A stretch of DNA of 64,000 nt from NORP240 sp965222175 (lineage in GTDB: Bacteria > Pseudomonadota > Gammaproteobacteria > Pseudomonadales > Pseudohongiellaceae): NCBI GenBank assembly GCA_965222175.1, contig OZ244938.1:2728001-2792000 (forward strand), written 5' to 3'. The position numbers and the translations under genes were made by a program. Below the pieces are notes generated by a model that saw only the letters and a list, made by a program, of their open reading frames with translations, made no database searches and was not told where the DNA came from. Each line of letters opens with the position of its first letter. Positions within the stretch are counted from its first letter, which is position 1. Shown here piece by piece: positions 8,326 through 19,382 of this stretch.

Positions 8326-8498
8326 TCCACACCGGGTCGACAACCATTCCCCGTTATTAATCGAAGCCCGGGATGCCTGAAAGCCGCGCAGCGGCGCAGA
8401 CGTCGAGCAACGCGAGACGCCCCCAGGGTGAGGCTTTTGCGCCCCCGCAAAAGCCGAATCACAATGTCGCGCTGCTTGGCAGCGCGCACATTACGGCA
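8326..8498. repeat. 216-bp tandem repeat behind the rRNA operon, right part
   Basis: 8326-8427 is the remainder of unit 2 (114 + 102 = 216 bp when the IS66 and one 8-bp duplication are removed). 8428-8498 is the beginning of a third unit, which runs into the rRNA terminator. It keeps the hairpins GGCTTTTGCG-CCCC-CGCAAAAGCC and GCGCTGCTTGGCAGCGC. Confidence 0.9.
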
Positions 8499-8548
8499 TC
8501 CAAACAAAAAGGGCCCACCCTTACGGGTGAGCCCTTTCTGTTTGGATG
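8497..8548 (-). terminator. rRNA operon terminator
   Basis: A very long stem, CATCCAAACA-AAAGGGC-CACCC with a 4-nt loop, pairs with GGGTG-GCCCTTT-TGTTTGGATG. It starts exactly at the 3' end of the 5S gene and the descending arm contains a T-rich stretch. A diverged copy lies at 4256-4306 beyond the tandem repeat. Confidence 0.85.
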
Positions 8549-8665
8549 CCTGACAATGTCCTACTCTCACATGGGGAGACCCCACACTACCATCGGCGCT
8601 GAGCACTTTCACTTCTGAGTTCGGGATGGGATCAGGTGGTTCACACTCGCTATGTTCGTCAGGCA
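8547..8665 (-). rRNA. rrf: 5S ribosomal RNA
   Basis: About 119 nt. On the minus strand it starts TGCCTGACGAACATAGCGAG, contains the conserved CCGAACTCAGAAGTGAAA and GCGCCGATGGTAGTGTGGGG, and ends GACATTGTCAGGCA, which pairs with the 5' end. It is the last gene of the operon, 410 bp from the 23S 3' end, a longer gap than usual. Confidence 0.97.
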
Positions 8666-8678
8666 ATTCGGTTGGATA

Positions 8679-8755
8679 AAGGGGTCAGAGTAAAATTTGC
8701 GCCTCGGGCCCGCGGTGGCTCTGTGCGGTCAGAACAAATTTTACTCTGACCCCTT
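8679..8755. repeat. REP-like palindrome between 5S and 23S
   Basis: Perfect 21-bp inverted repeat: arms at 8679-8699 (AAGGGGTCAGAGTAAAATTT plus G) and 8735-8755, separated by a 35-nt GC-rich loop. It lies inside the transcribed spacer. The rest of the spacer, up to 9075, is AT- and pyrimidine-rich on the plus strand and holds no gene that I can see. Confidence 0.9.
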
Positions 8756-9207
8756 GTATCCGTGTTCTGACAATTCAATGAATGAAGTTCGGGTCTGTTT
8801 GTTTGCTTTTTTGCTTTTTGCTTTTCTGCTGTCTGTATGCTGCCTGTCCTGTCAGTTCTCTGGAAACTTTGTATCCACACCGGCTCGCGCCGCTGTTTTT
8901 ACCTCTACTTCCACTTCTACTGCTTTCACTCTTGTTTCCAGAGTCGTTATACAAGTCAGACCTGTCTTCAAAGTCTAACGATTGCTTGCCTTCTATAACC
9001 ATCGGTTGCTGACTCCTACCTTCCTGTCAGCCTGGCTCTGTCCCGAAGAACAAAACCGAAAACCTGCGATTATATGGTCAAGCCTCACGTGCAATTAGTA
9101 CTGGTTAGCTCAACGCCTCACGGCGCTTACACACCCAGCCTATCAACGTCCTCGTCTCGAACGGCACTTTAGTGGACTTACGTCCAAGGGAGATCTCGTC
9201 TCGAAGG

Positions 9208-9241
<34 letters not shown>

Positions 9242-9300
9242 TGTCCGAACATAGCTACCGGGCAGTGCCACTGGCGTGACAACCCGAACACCAGAGGTTC

Positions 9301-9332
<32 letters not shown>

Positions 9333-9409
9333 TCTTCTCAAATCTCCAACGCCCACGGCAGATAGGGACCGAACTGTCTCACGACGTTCTAAACCCAGCT
9401 CGCGTACCA

Positions 9410-9442
<33 letters not shown>

Positions 9443-9444
9443 GG

Positions 9445-9487
<43 letters not shown>

Positions 9488-9516
9488 ACCGCCGTCGATG
9501 TGAACTCTTGGGCGGT

Positions 9517-9572
<56 letters not shown>

Positions 9573-9693
9573 AGAACCACCGGATCACTATGACCTGCTT
9601 TCGCACCTGCTCGACTTGTCAGTCTCGCAGTCAAGCACCCTTGTGCCATTACACTAAACGAGCGATTTCCGACCGCTCTTAGGGTACCTTCGT

Positions 9694-9736
<43 letters not shown>

Positions 9737-9994
9737 ACCCACCACACACTGTCCCCGATCCCGTTTCAGGACCTGGGTTAGAACCTCAACATTACCAGGG
9801 TGGTATTTCAAGGGCGACTCCACAACAGCTGGCGCTGCCGCTTCAAAGTCTCCCACCTATCCTACACAAATAAGGTCAAAGTCCAGTGTGAAGCTATAGT
9901 AAAGGTTCACGGGGTCTTTCCGTCTAGCCGCGGGTACACTGCATCTTAACAGCGATTTCAATTTCACTGAGTCTTGGGTGGAGACAGCGTGGCC

Positions 9995-10089
<95 letters not shown>

Positions 10090-10125
10090 AATCAAGAGCT
10101 TCGCCTAAGCTAACCCCATCAATTA

Positions 10126-10160
<35 letters not shown>

Positions 10161-10799
10161 GTCCACTTACGTGTTTGCAGAGTGCTATGTTTTTAGTAAA
10201 CAGTTGCAGCCACCTGGTCACTGCGACTCCCCAAGGCTTACCGAGTAAATCGTTCACCCTAGGGAGCGTACCTTCTCCCGAAGTTACGGTACCATTTTGC
10301 CTAGTTCCTTCACCCAAGTTCTCTCAAGCGCCTTGGTATTCTCTACCTGATCACCTGTGTCGGTTTACAGTACGGTCACTCTTTACCTGATGCTTAGAAG
10401 TTTTTCCTGGAAGCAGGGCATCGACTACTTCTCCCAAGGGTCGCCCCAAGGAATCGTCATCACGCCTCAGAATTGATCTCCCGGATTTACCTAAGAGACC
10501 TCCTTACACGCTTGAACACGGACAACCATCGCCGTGCCAGCCTAGCCTTCTCCGTCACTCCATCGCAGTAAAGAGCGGTATCGGAATTTTAACCGATTTC
10601 CCATCGACTACGGATTTCTCCCTCGCCTTAGGGGCCGACTCACCCTGCCCCGATTAACGTTGGGCAGGAAACCTTGATCTTCCGGCGGGGAGGTTTTTCA
10701 CCCCCCTTGTCGTTACTCATGTCAGCATTCGCACTTCTGATATGTCCACCACACTTCTCAATGCAGCTTCAACCACTTACAGAACGCTCCTCTACCGTA

Positions 10800-11266
10800 C
10801 AGAGGACAGATGACAGAAGACTGAGGACAGATGGAAGGTGACTACCTTTACTTCCAGTTCTTATGTAAGCCAGAAAGCATTCTGACTAAATTGCTATAAG
10901 AATCGTTCCAGGATCGGAACTGAAAGGAGTTGATGTAGTTCAGGTCTCGGCAATACATAAGCCAAACCCGCATTTCATCGCAAGAACCAATGGCCATTGC
11001 AATGTAGCGTTTGAATTCAGCTTTGGAAATACTTTGTTTGCCAAATCCTTCTGCCAGGTTTGCGCATATACCTTTGCTGGCTCTACGCATCTGGTCTGCA
11101 AGGCCATGAAATTGTTCGTGTTTTGGCATCTTCAAACTTGCCTCATGTATTTCTAATGAAACAGTATAACCAAGCTTAAAGACTTCCAACTCCGTAACAT
11201 CTTTCAATACCTGACCCTCCGTGGTCACTTTCCATCTGTCCTCTGTCTTCTGTAATCTGTCCTCTG
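10800..11266 (-). other. 23S rRNA intervening sequence in helix 45
   Basis: 467 bp replacing the loop of helix 45. The two ends are complementary: CAGAGGACAGA at 10800 pairs with TCTGTCCTCTG ending at 11266, and the pairing continues through GAAGAC/GTCTTC and GATGGAA/TTTCCATC. This long stem is what RNase III needs to excise an IVS. It encloses the four-helix-bundle gene. The arms share the AGAGGACAG/GACAGAAGAC wording with the helix 25 insertion. Confidence 0.95.
10848..11228 (-). CDS. Four-helix-bundle protein encoded in the 23S intervening sequence
   Basis: 126 aa from a GTG at 11228. It belongs to the IVS-encoded four-helix-bundle (S23) family: LEVFKLGYTVSLEIHEAS, then QFHGLADQMRRASKGICANL, AEGFGKQSISKAEFKRYIAM and GSCDEMRVWLMYCRDL, four amphipathic helices with the family's RRAS..I..N.AEG core. 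It lies on the sense strand of the rRNA, nearly filling the insertion. Structures of related proteins are pentameric bundles; a role in nucleic-acid binding or IVS mobility is suspected but unproven. Translation would have to occur on excised or precursor rRNA. An intact frame argues for selection on the protein. Confidence 0.95.
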   Translation of the reverse strand: MTTEGQVLKDVTELEVFKLGYTVSLEIHEASLKMPKHEQFHGLADQMRRASKGICANLAEGFGKQSISKAEFKRYIAMAIGSCDEMRVWLMYCRDLNYINSFQFRSWNDSYSNLVRMLSGLHKNWK

Positions 11267-11327
11267 CACCCGCAGCTTCGGTTATCAGTTTAGCCCCGGT
11301 ATATCTTCCGCGCAGGCCGACTCGACT

Positions 11328-11379
<52 letters not shown>

Positions 11380-11880
11380 AGCTGTCTAAGCCTTCCCACA
11401 TCGTTTCCCACTTAACTGATATTTGGGACCTTAGCTGGCGGTCTGGGTTGTTGCCCTCTCGACGACGGACGTTAGCACCCGCCGTCTGTCTCCCGTGATA
11501 AAACTTACTGGTATTCAGAGTTTGCATCGGTTTGGTAAGTCGGGATGACCCCCTAGCCGACACAGTGCTTTACCCCCAGTAGTCAAACACGAGGCACTAC
11601 CTAAATAGTTTTCGAGGAGAACCAGCTATCTCCGGGCTTGATTAGCCTTTCACTCCGAGCCACAGCTCATCCCCCCATTTTTCAACATAGGTGGGTTCGG
11701 TCCTCCAGTGCCTGTTACGGCACCTTCAACCTGGCCATGGCTAGATCGCCCGGTTTCGGGTCTATTACCAGCAACTAAAGCGCCCTATTAAGACTCGGTT
11801 TCCCTACGGCTCCCCTAAACGGTTAACCTCGCTACTGACAATAACTCGCTGACCCATTATACAAAAGGTACGCGGTCACT

Positions 11881-12107
11881 CCGTCATTCAATAACTCTGT
11901 TATTGAATGACTCCGTTCAGAGGACAGTTGACGGAGGACAGAAGACAGATAAAACCACTGCCCACTGAGTTTCCGGCGCCTTAATCCTCTTACTTCAGAA
12001 AATCTGATCGGACTGGATATCGAGCACAGATCAGCTTTCTGGTCTGTCCTCTGTCTTCTGTCCGCTGTCTTCTCGAGTCATTCAATCGCAAAGCGATTGA
12101 ATGACGA
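11881..12107 (-). other. 23S rRNA intervening sequence in helix 25 (non-coding)
   Basis: 227 bp replacing the loop of helix 25, between the conserved complement of GGTACGCGGTCACT and of AAGCTCCCACTGCTTGTACG. Each end carries its own hairpin: TCATTCAATA/TTATTGAATGA near 11884-11910 and GTCATTCAATCGC/GCGATTGAATGAC near 12077-12105. Inside these lie AGAGGACAG and GGACAGAAGACAG, which pair with CTGTCCTCTGTCTTCTGTCC near 12042-12062. No gene fits inside. Confidence 0.93.
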
Positions 12108-13041
12108 AGCTCCCACTGCTTGTACGTACGCGGTTTCAGGTTCTATTTCACTCCCCTCGCCGGGGTTCTTTTCGCCTTTCCCTCACGGTACTGGTTCACT
12201 ATCGGTCAGCTAGGAGTATTTAGCCTTGGAGGATGGTCCCCCCATATTCAGTCAGGATTTCACGTGTCCCGACCTACTCGATTTCACTACAATGGACCTT
12301 TCGCGTACGGGGCTATCACCCTCTCTCGCCGCTCTTTCCAGAGCGTTCCGCTAAATCCAATGTAACTTAAGGGCTAATCCCCTTTCGCTCGCCGCTACTC
12401 AGGGAATCTCGGTTGATTTCTTTTCCTGCGGGTACTTAGATGTTTCAGTTCTCCGCGTTCGCCTCACTTACCTATGTATTCAGTAAGTGATACCCAGCAA
12501 GCTGGGTGGGTTTCCCCATTCGGAAATCTCCGGATCAAAGCCTGTTTGACGGCTCCCCGAAGCTTATCGCAGTCTACAACGTCCTTCATCGCCTCTAGCT
12601 GCCAAGGCATCCACCACGTACGCTTAATTGCTTGACCATATAATCTCAGGCTCTCTACCGCCAACTCCAGACAGGGCCTTTTGACTCCCCTGGCCGGCTT
12701 GACGGCAACTGCAAAACCTTCAACCAACTTCTACAGACAAACAATCGTTAACGACTTCTCGCACAGATCATGCACTTGTATAACTTGTCTAACTTTCAAT
12801 CTTTCTTAAGATTACAGCATACACACATTCGTTGGGATGATGTCTTCTTAACGACCGGTAAAGCCAGCAGCAGTCATCACAACAGCCGCCATCTTCACAA
12901 ACATCTCAGGTACCCGACCCACCAGAGGCAGATCAAACACCATCAACGTCACCGGCACTGCCCGTATAAAACCAGGCGGTACCTTTTTATTTACATTACA
13001 GTCGAAGACATCTAACAAACATACATATGTCTTCATTCACC

Positions 13042-13056
13042 GAATTGTTAAAGAAC
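13042..13056 (-). promoter_or_regulatory. Spacer boxA antitermination site
   Basis: The minus strand reads GTTCTTTAACAATTC, closely matching the boxA core CTTTAACA that loads NusB/NusE for rRNA antitermination. It lies in the 16S-23S spacer as in E. coli operons. Confidence 0.8.
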
Positions 13057-13107
13057 TTGCTTAATTGACTCAAAGGTCTACTAAGCACCAACCTCTCTTT
13101 CAAGAAG

Positions 13108-13149
13108 TCAGAGTAAGAATTGTACCTATCGATTCAATTCTTACTCTGA
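13108..13149. repeat. REP-like palindrome in the 16S-23S spacer
   Basis: Perfect 15-bp inverted repeat TCAGAGTAAGAATTG / CAATTCTTACTCTGA around a 12-nt loop. The core TCAGAGTAA is shared with the palindrome at 8679-8755, so the two belong to one family. It lies 18 bp downstream of the tRNA-Ile 3' end and would form a hairpin in the precursor RNA. Confidence 0.85.
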
Positions 13150-13166
13150 ATTCCTGGCTTGAGTAT

Positions 13167-13243
<77 letters not shown>

Positions 13244-13303
13244 GGGCAATAACGATTAAGCAATAGAGGTGAGCACTTTACAAGAACAGAGACTGAATCT
13301 CTT

Positions 13304-14855
<1,552 letters not shown>

Positions 14856-15110
14856 AAAGTTTGAAAAACCGGTGTCGCTCTACTGCTGCCGACTGCTTAC
14901 TTCCGACAAAAACAACACCAGTCAAATCGTGCTCAAAATTTACAACTACTGGCCGTCGTGCCATGGCTGCTCCAGCATTTGGGTAAACACCGGACCACAA
15001 CACAACAGCTTTTACATTCTCAATGAATAAACGCAGTTGCTTACTTTGACAGTATTGCTTTCTCAGCCTACCGCCCCTGCAAGCACCCACCTCTATTGCT
15101 TAATCTGATT

Positions 15111-15121
15111 TTTAAAGAACA
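15111..15121 (-). promoter_or_regulatory. Leader boxA antitermination site
   Basis: The minus strand reads TGTTCTTTAAA about 255 bp ahead of the 16S 5' end, matching the rRNA leader boxA (TGCTCTTTAACA in E. coli). The leader between here and the 16S gene has no protein gene that I can support. Confidence 0.75.
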
Positions 15122-15153
15122 AAAAACCCCGTCTTCATGACAAGGGCCGGCGT

Positions 15154-15181
15154 ATTATACAGTTCAATTCACACCTTACAA
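15154..15181 (-). promoter_or_regulatory. rRNA operon promoter
   Basis: Minus strand: -35 TTGTAA at 15176-15181, a 16-bp spacer, then a perfect -10 TATAAT at 15154-15159. A GC-rich discriminator (ACGCCGGCCC) follows immediately, as in stringently controlled rRNA promoters. About 30 bp further on is boxA. Confidence 0.75.
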
Positions 15182-15245
15182 GGGGTTAATCGAGATTACT
15201 TCAACTATTTATCAAAGACCGGTAAACCGGCTTACAGGCCCACCA

Positions 15246-15851
15246 TCAAACGCTCTGACGAGTGAAAAACCTGGCAGACTTTTTGCGGATAAAATAAACC
15301 AGCCGAAATCCCAGAAGCAGTACCACGAAAACACCGTAAATCAATGCCTCGCCAAAGTCGGAGCGCAATATCCAGATCATGTGCACCATGGCCAGGAGGG
15401 CGGCAAGGTAGATAAATCGATGGAGGCGTTTCCAGTTCTTCCCCATCTTTCGCAGCATTGATTTTGGTGAGGTCACCCCGAGGGCCACCAGAATCAGGAA
15501 AGCTGAGAATCCAACAGTGATATAGGGCCGCTCCAGAATCTCTTCGTACAGCGTATACCAGCGAAACCCCAGAAGGAACATCAAATACACCAGGAAATGC
15601 AGACAAGCGTAGTACAGGCAGAACAGCCCGATCATGCGACGGTACCGGTTGGTTATGCGCCAACCGGTGATCTGCTGTGTCGGCGACACCGCCAGCGTTG
15701 CCAGTAAAAATCGAAAGGTCCATTCACCTGATTCTTTGGCCAGAGCCTCCCCGGGATCCGGCCCCAGGTTATTGGTCCAGACCAGGTAAAACAAGTAGAT
15801 AGACGGAACCACGCAGGCAACGAATATGGCACTCTTTATCGCCTTCTGCAT
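15246..15851 (-). CDS. msrQ: Heme-binding membrane subunit of methionine sulfoxide reductase, MsrQ
   Basis: 201 aa with about six hydrophobic segments, the ferric-reductase-like fold of MsrQ (YedZ). It passes electrons from the quinone or flavin pool to the periplasmic MsrP. Recognised from GEWTFRFLLATLAVSPTQQ, the histidines in YYACLHFLVYLMFLLG and KRLHRFIYLAALLAMVHMIW (heme ligands in the family) and YNRFRRM-like NRYRRMIGL. It lies 57 bp downstream of msrP on the same strand and is probably co-transcribed. The rRNA promoter follows about 65 bp after its stop, in the same direction. Confidence 0.95.
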   Translation of the reverse strand: MQKAIKSAIFVACVVPSIYLFYLVWTNNLGPDPGEALAKESGEWTFRFLLATLAVSPTQQITGWRITNRYRRMIGLFCLYYACLHFLVYLMFLLGFRWYTLYEEILERPYITVGFSAFLILVALGVTSPKSMLRKMGKNWKRLHRFIYLAALLAMVHMIWILRSDFGEALIYGVFVVLLLGFRLVYFIRKKSARFFTRQSV

Positions 15852-15908
15852 CCTTTCCCCGCCGTCACCCGCCTGACTAACTCACTGCAGGAGGAGCGCT
15901 CCCGTCTC

Positions 15909-16952
15909 TCAGTAGTATCTCGCCAGATCCATGCCATCATAGAGATGTGCAACCTGCTCACCGTAGCCATTGAACATCCTCGTATCGATTATCGGGCGGC
16001 TGAACAACGTGTGAGGTAAACGCCGCTCCGTGTCCTGACGCCAGCGAGGGTGATGGACATTCGGGTTGACGTTGGCAAAAAATCCGTATTCGCTGGGCTG
16101 CAGGTCATTCCAACTGGTGCTGGGCTGTTCCTCGACAAAATTTATTCTGACGATGGACTTGATGCTTTTGAAACCGTATTTCCAGGGAACCACCAGGCGG
16201 ATAGGTGCGCCGTTCTGAGGAGGCAAGTAATCCCCGTAAAGACCAACGGCCATGAATGCCAGGGGGTTCATGGCTTCATCAATACGCAATCCTTCCTGAT
16301 AGGGCCAGTCAATAATGGAAAATGGGGAGCGCACCCCTGGCATGGAATCCCGATCCACCACTGTCTGAAATTCCACGTAACGGGCCCGGGAATTGGGCTC
16401 GAAGCGCTTGAGAAGATCAGCCAGCGGGAATCCGATCCAGGGAATCACCATTGACCAGGCTTCCACGCAGCGAAGCCGGTAAACTCGCTCCTCCAGGTCA
16501 TGGGGCTTGAGGATATCCTCCAGCGTGTAGGTCCCGGGTCGATCGCACTCCCCGGCGATCTCCACCGACCACGGATCCACTTCGAATTGTCCGGAATTGC
16601 GGGACGGGTCGCCTTTGTCCATGCCAAATTCGTAAAAATTATTGTAGCGGGTTACGTCGTCGTAGGGCGTCAAAGATTCCCCTGTATAGTAGGGTTCCGA
16701 ATCAGGGGCCGGCTGGATGCTGGCAAATTTGGGTTCCCACCACTCTGCAGGTGCCGATCGCTTCAGACTCATCGGGGCGCGAGCTTTTAATGCGTCACCG
16801 TCTTGAGCCATAGCTGCACCCGTGAAGCCACCAGCCAGCGTTGCACCCAACGCCAGTGTTCCAGCTTCCGCCATGAACTGCCGTCGGTTTCGATAGACCG
16901 ATTCCGGGGTAATTTCCGAGGGCTTGATGTCACTTGGTTTCTTAATCAGCAT
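15909..16952 (-). CDS. msrP: Periplasmic methionine sulfoxide reductase catalytic subunit, MsrP
   Basis: 347 aa, molybdopterin enzyme that repairs oxidised methionines in periplasmic proteins. The start at 16952 (MLIKKPSDIKPSEITPESVY) matches the N-terminus of E. coli MsrP; the frame is open for 41 more codons upstream, but that would add sequence without family counterpart. A twin-arginine signal, RNRRQFM, and hydrophobic run end in AAMA-Q. The molybdenum-ligand cysteine is Cys162 in RLRCVEAWSMVIPWIGFPL. The C-terminal part NPNVHHPRWRQ and ETERRLP-like DTERRLP is also family-typical. Forms an operon with msrQ. Confidence 0.96.
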   Translation of the reverse strand: MLIKKPSDIKPSEITPESVYRNRRQFMAEAGTLALGATLAGGFTGAAMAQDGDALKARAPMSLKRSAPAEWWEPKFASIQPAPDSEPYYTGESLTPYDDVTRYNNFYEFGMDKGDPSRNSGQFEVDPWSVEIAGECDRPGTYTLEDILKPHDLEERVYRLRCVEAWSMVIPWIGFPLADLLKRFEPNSRARYVEFQTVVDRDSMPGVRSPFSIIDWPYQEGLRIDEAMNPLAFMAVGLYGDYLPPQNGAPIRLVVPWKYGFKSIKSIVRINFVEEQPSTSWNDLQPSEYGFFANVNPNVHHPRWRQDTERRLPHTLFSRPIIDTRMFNGYGEQVAHLYDGMDLARYY

Positions 16953-17075
16953 GGCTAAGCTCTCTCTGTTGTAGTTCAGCATGGGCGTGGATACGCCACT
17001 CGTCAGTACTCGGTTTTCTTCTTTCCATGGATCTGCAAAAGTCCGATGGCCTGTTGCCACGGGCAGGCCTGACAC

Positions 17076-18251
17076 TCAGTGTATTTTCTCACCTGGCGCC
17101 AGCGGCTCATCATGCGCAACATCGGTGTCGCGACTGCCTTCTTTCGATCTGTCTTCTTTCGATTTACCGGCTATGTTTCGACTATCGCCTTCACTCGAGC
17201 CTGCCGCCTCGGAGCGATTCCGGGCCCCATCCTTTTCTGCCACGCCCGACCCGTTCCGGCCACTGCTGCCAGTCGGGGATGCCGTGTCGGACCGGGCTGG
17301 AGAATTGCCTTCACCTCCGTCCCCGTCTGCACCGTTTCGTCGCGCTTGCGTCGCGTCGGTGGGCGAAACGGGTGCCGCGGATTTGTCAGAATCACCGGAT
17401 TCCTGGGAGCCACTATCACCAATATCGGCACGGGCAATGCTCTTCGAACGACTGGCGCGAACATTGCGCTGTCGTCGATGCATCCATAACACCGGACCGG
17501 ACAACGAATAAATAACGCACATGGTCAACAGGACCTCATGCGGATTCTGCGCGATCAGAACCAGTAGTACCACTACCAGCAGAAATACCACGTACGGCAC
17601 AGTTCCCTTGAAATGCATCTCCTTGAAACTGAAATAGCGGTAATTGGATACCATCAACAATCCGGACAACACCGTAACAAAGGCCAGTCCATAGGCAATG
17701 GCCGGGGTGACCGTCACGCCATATTTCGCGCAAACCCAGACGACGAAGGTCACCAGACCGGCGGCGACCGGGCTTTGCAGACCGACAAAGAATCGCTTGC
17801 TGACAGTACCCAGCTGGACATTGAAGCGGGCCAGTCGCAGGGCCGCACAGGACATGTAAATGAAAGCCGCAGCCCATCCCGGATTGCCCAGGGAGGAAAG
17901 TGCCCATGAAAACGCGATCAACGCCGGCGCCATGCCAAACGAGACCATATCCGAAAGACTGTCGAACTGCGCGCCGAAAGCACTCTGGGTACCGGTGAGA
18001 CGCGCCACCCTGCCGTCAAGCCCGTCGAAGATTGCCGCGATCAACACTGCCCAACCGGCGGCATTGAAATTTCCGCCCATTCCGGCAATGATCGCGTAGA
18101 AACCGGCAAACAAAGCACCAAGAGTCAGCAGGTTAGGAAGCAGGTAAACGCCCTGCTTTCGAACCCGCCGGCCACCTTCAGAGACGTATTCTTCATGTTC
18201 GTCAATTGGGAGAACACTTTCAGAATGGCTTCTAGGTTGTTGTTTTTGCAT
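17076..18251 (-). CDS. pssA: CDP-diacylglycerol--serine O-phosphatidyltransferase with long hydrophilic tail
   Basis: 391 aa. Makes phosphatidylserine, the precursor of phosphatidylethanolamine, in the inner membrane. Residues ~30-260 form the usual multi-spanning type II PssA: LLPNLLTLGALFAGFYAI and the CDP-alcohol phosphotransferase motif DG..AR........G...D...D (from DGLDGRVARLTG to FDSLSD). After the last membrane segment (~residue 258) comes a tail of about 125 residues rich in Ser, Gly, Asp, Arg and Glu, with no predicted structure and no family counterpart that I know. In many gammaproteobacteria pssA sits next to ilvC and the acetolactate synthase genes, as here. Confidence 0.94.
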   Translation of the reverse strand: MQKQQPRSHSESVLPIDEHEEYVSEGGRRVRKQGVYLLPNLLTLGALFAGFYAIIAGMGGNFNAAGWAVLIAAIFDGLDGRVARLTGTQSAFGAQFDSLSDMVSFGMAPALIAFSWALSSLGNPGWAAAFIYMSCAALRLARFNVQLGTVSKRFFVGLQSPVAAGLVTFVVWVCAKYGVTVTPAIAYGLAFVTVLSGLLMVSNYRYFSFKEMHFKGTVPYVVFLLVVVLLVLIAQNPHEVLLTMCVIYSLSGPVLWMHRRQRNVRASRSKSIARADIGDSGSQESGDSDKSAAPVSPTDATQARRNGADGDGGEGNSPARSDTASPTGSSGRNGSGVAEKDGARNRSEAAGSSEGDSRNIAGKSKEDRSKEGSRDTDVAHDEPLAPGEKIH

Positions 18252-18388
18252 AAGTATTGCCTGTCTTTAATTGCATTGCTTTGAGCAGCAGCAGCCATTA
18301 TAACGCCAGTCACCCGATGTAGTCGCAGCGGTCGCCCCCTGGTCTGTCCACAGCGTCGATCAGGCAGCTGAGAATCGGCCGTAGCAAG

Positions 18389-19285
18389 TCAGCTGGCGCC
18401 AGCCAGCTCCCAGATCGCCCGAATCAACGGATTCCCCAGCTTGCGCCGCAGGCTGCATATCCCGATAGTAAAAGGTTGCAGCTCGGGCTGTACAGGAAGA
18501 ACGCTCACATTTGCCTGTTTAGGGCTGTTGGCCACCACAAGCGCCGGTACCACACCAACACCAAAGCCGAGACTGACCATGCTGACGATGGCCTCGTTGC
18601 CGGTAACCTGGGCATATATGTCCGGCTTGATCTGCTGCTCACGAAACCAGGTGTTCATCCGTTGACGGGCCAGGCCGGTTTCGGAAAGGATCATCGGTAT
18701 CTCATCCCAGGGCAATGCGCGGCCCTTGCCAAGGTATTCATCCAGTCTTGACTTCAGCGGGCAAGGTATAGACGGCGCGATGAATACCAGTGGCGATTCT
18801 CCAATCTCCCGAAACTGCAGCTTGCCCGGCAGTCGATCCGGGCGAGCTGCAATCCCGACATCTTCCTGTTCGTCCAGCACGCGCTGGATCGTCAGGGCGG
18901 CATCCCCGGTATGCAATTGAATTTCCACATCCGGGTAATGGGCTCGAAACCTGTCCAGTAAATTGCGCAGGAAAGAATAGCTTGCCGTTACCGAGCAGAA
19001 GACACTTATTTTTCCGACAAGGTTTTTCGACTGCTGCTGCAGGCGCAGTTGAAGTGCCTGCCAGTCCTGCAGCGTTCCGGCAGCGTAATCACGCACCAGA
19101 ATTCCGGACTCGGTCAATTTGACTGTCCTGTTGTCCCGCTCAAACAACCTCGTACCCAATTCTTCTTCCAGGCGCTGCACCAGCCTGGTAAGACTGGAGG
19201 GACTGATATGGCACTCGGCGCTGGTTCGTCCAAAATGCAGGGTCTTGGCCAGGTGCTGGAATAGTTCAAGTTCGCGCATGTCCAT
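18389..19285 (-). CDS. ilvY: LysR-type activator of ilvC, IlvY
   Basis: 298 aa. It aligns well with E. coli IlvY from end to end: MDMRELELFQHLAKTLHFGR, the HTH with HISPSSLTRLVQRLEEELG, RDNRTVKLTESG, then the effector domain with FCSVTASYSFL, IAPSIPCP and NEAIVSMVSLGFGVGVVPAL. IlvY senses acetolactate or acetohydroxybutyrate and activates the divergently transcribed ilvC. The ilvC gene lies divergently 392 bp away, in line with that role. Confidence 0.95.
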   Translation of the reverse strand: MDMRELELFQHLAKTLHFGRTSAECHISPSSLTRLVQRLEEELGTRLFERDNRTVKLTESGILVRDYAAGTLQDWQALQLRLQQQSKNLVGKISVFCSVTASYSFLRNLLDRFRAHYPDVEIQLHTGDAALTIQRVLDEQEDVGIAARPDRLPGKLQFREIGESPLVFIAPSIPCPLKSRLDEYLGKGRALPWDEIPMILSETGLARQRMNTWFREQQIKPDIYAQVTGNEAIVSMVSLGFGVGVVPALVVANSPKQANVSVLPVQPELQPFTIGICSLRRKLGNPLIRAIWELAGAS

Positions 19286-19382
19286 AGGCAGGCCCTGTTG
19301 CGATCATCTGCCGGCCATGGCACCACGAAACGTGCATGGCTTAGCCATCAATCCGATAGCTGTTCGGTCTCAGGGGCAGCGT

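Larger units (their letters stand above)
12641..13166 (-). other. 16S-23S spacer, tRNA-distal part
   Basis: 526 bp between the tRNA-Ile and the 23S gene. It holds a boxA and a REP-like palindrome (listed separately), and no second tRNA: no tRNA-Ala sequence is found where many gammaproteobacterial operons have one. No protein gene is evident. Confidence 0.8.

Noticed and set aside
15230..15236. CCGGT/ACCGG hairpin after msrQ as a terminator
   Set aside because: The stem is about 5 bp with a bulge and no T run, so it cannot be supported as a terminator between msrQ and the rRNA promoter.
15909..17075. Longer MsrP (388 aa)
   Set aside because: The extra 41 residues have no family counterpart and abut the pssA stop; the start at 16952 gives the known N-terminus and places the twin-arginine motif properly.
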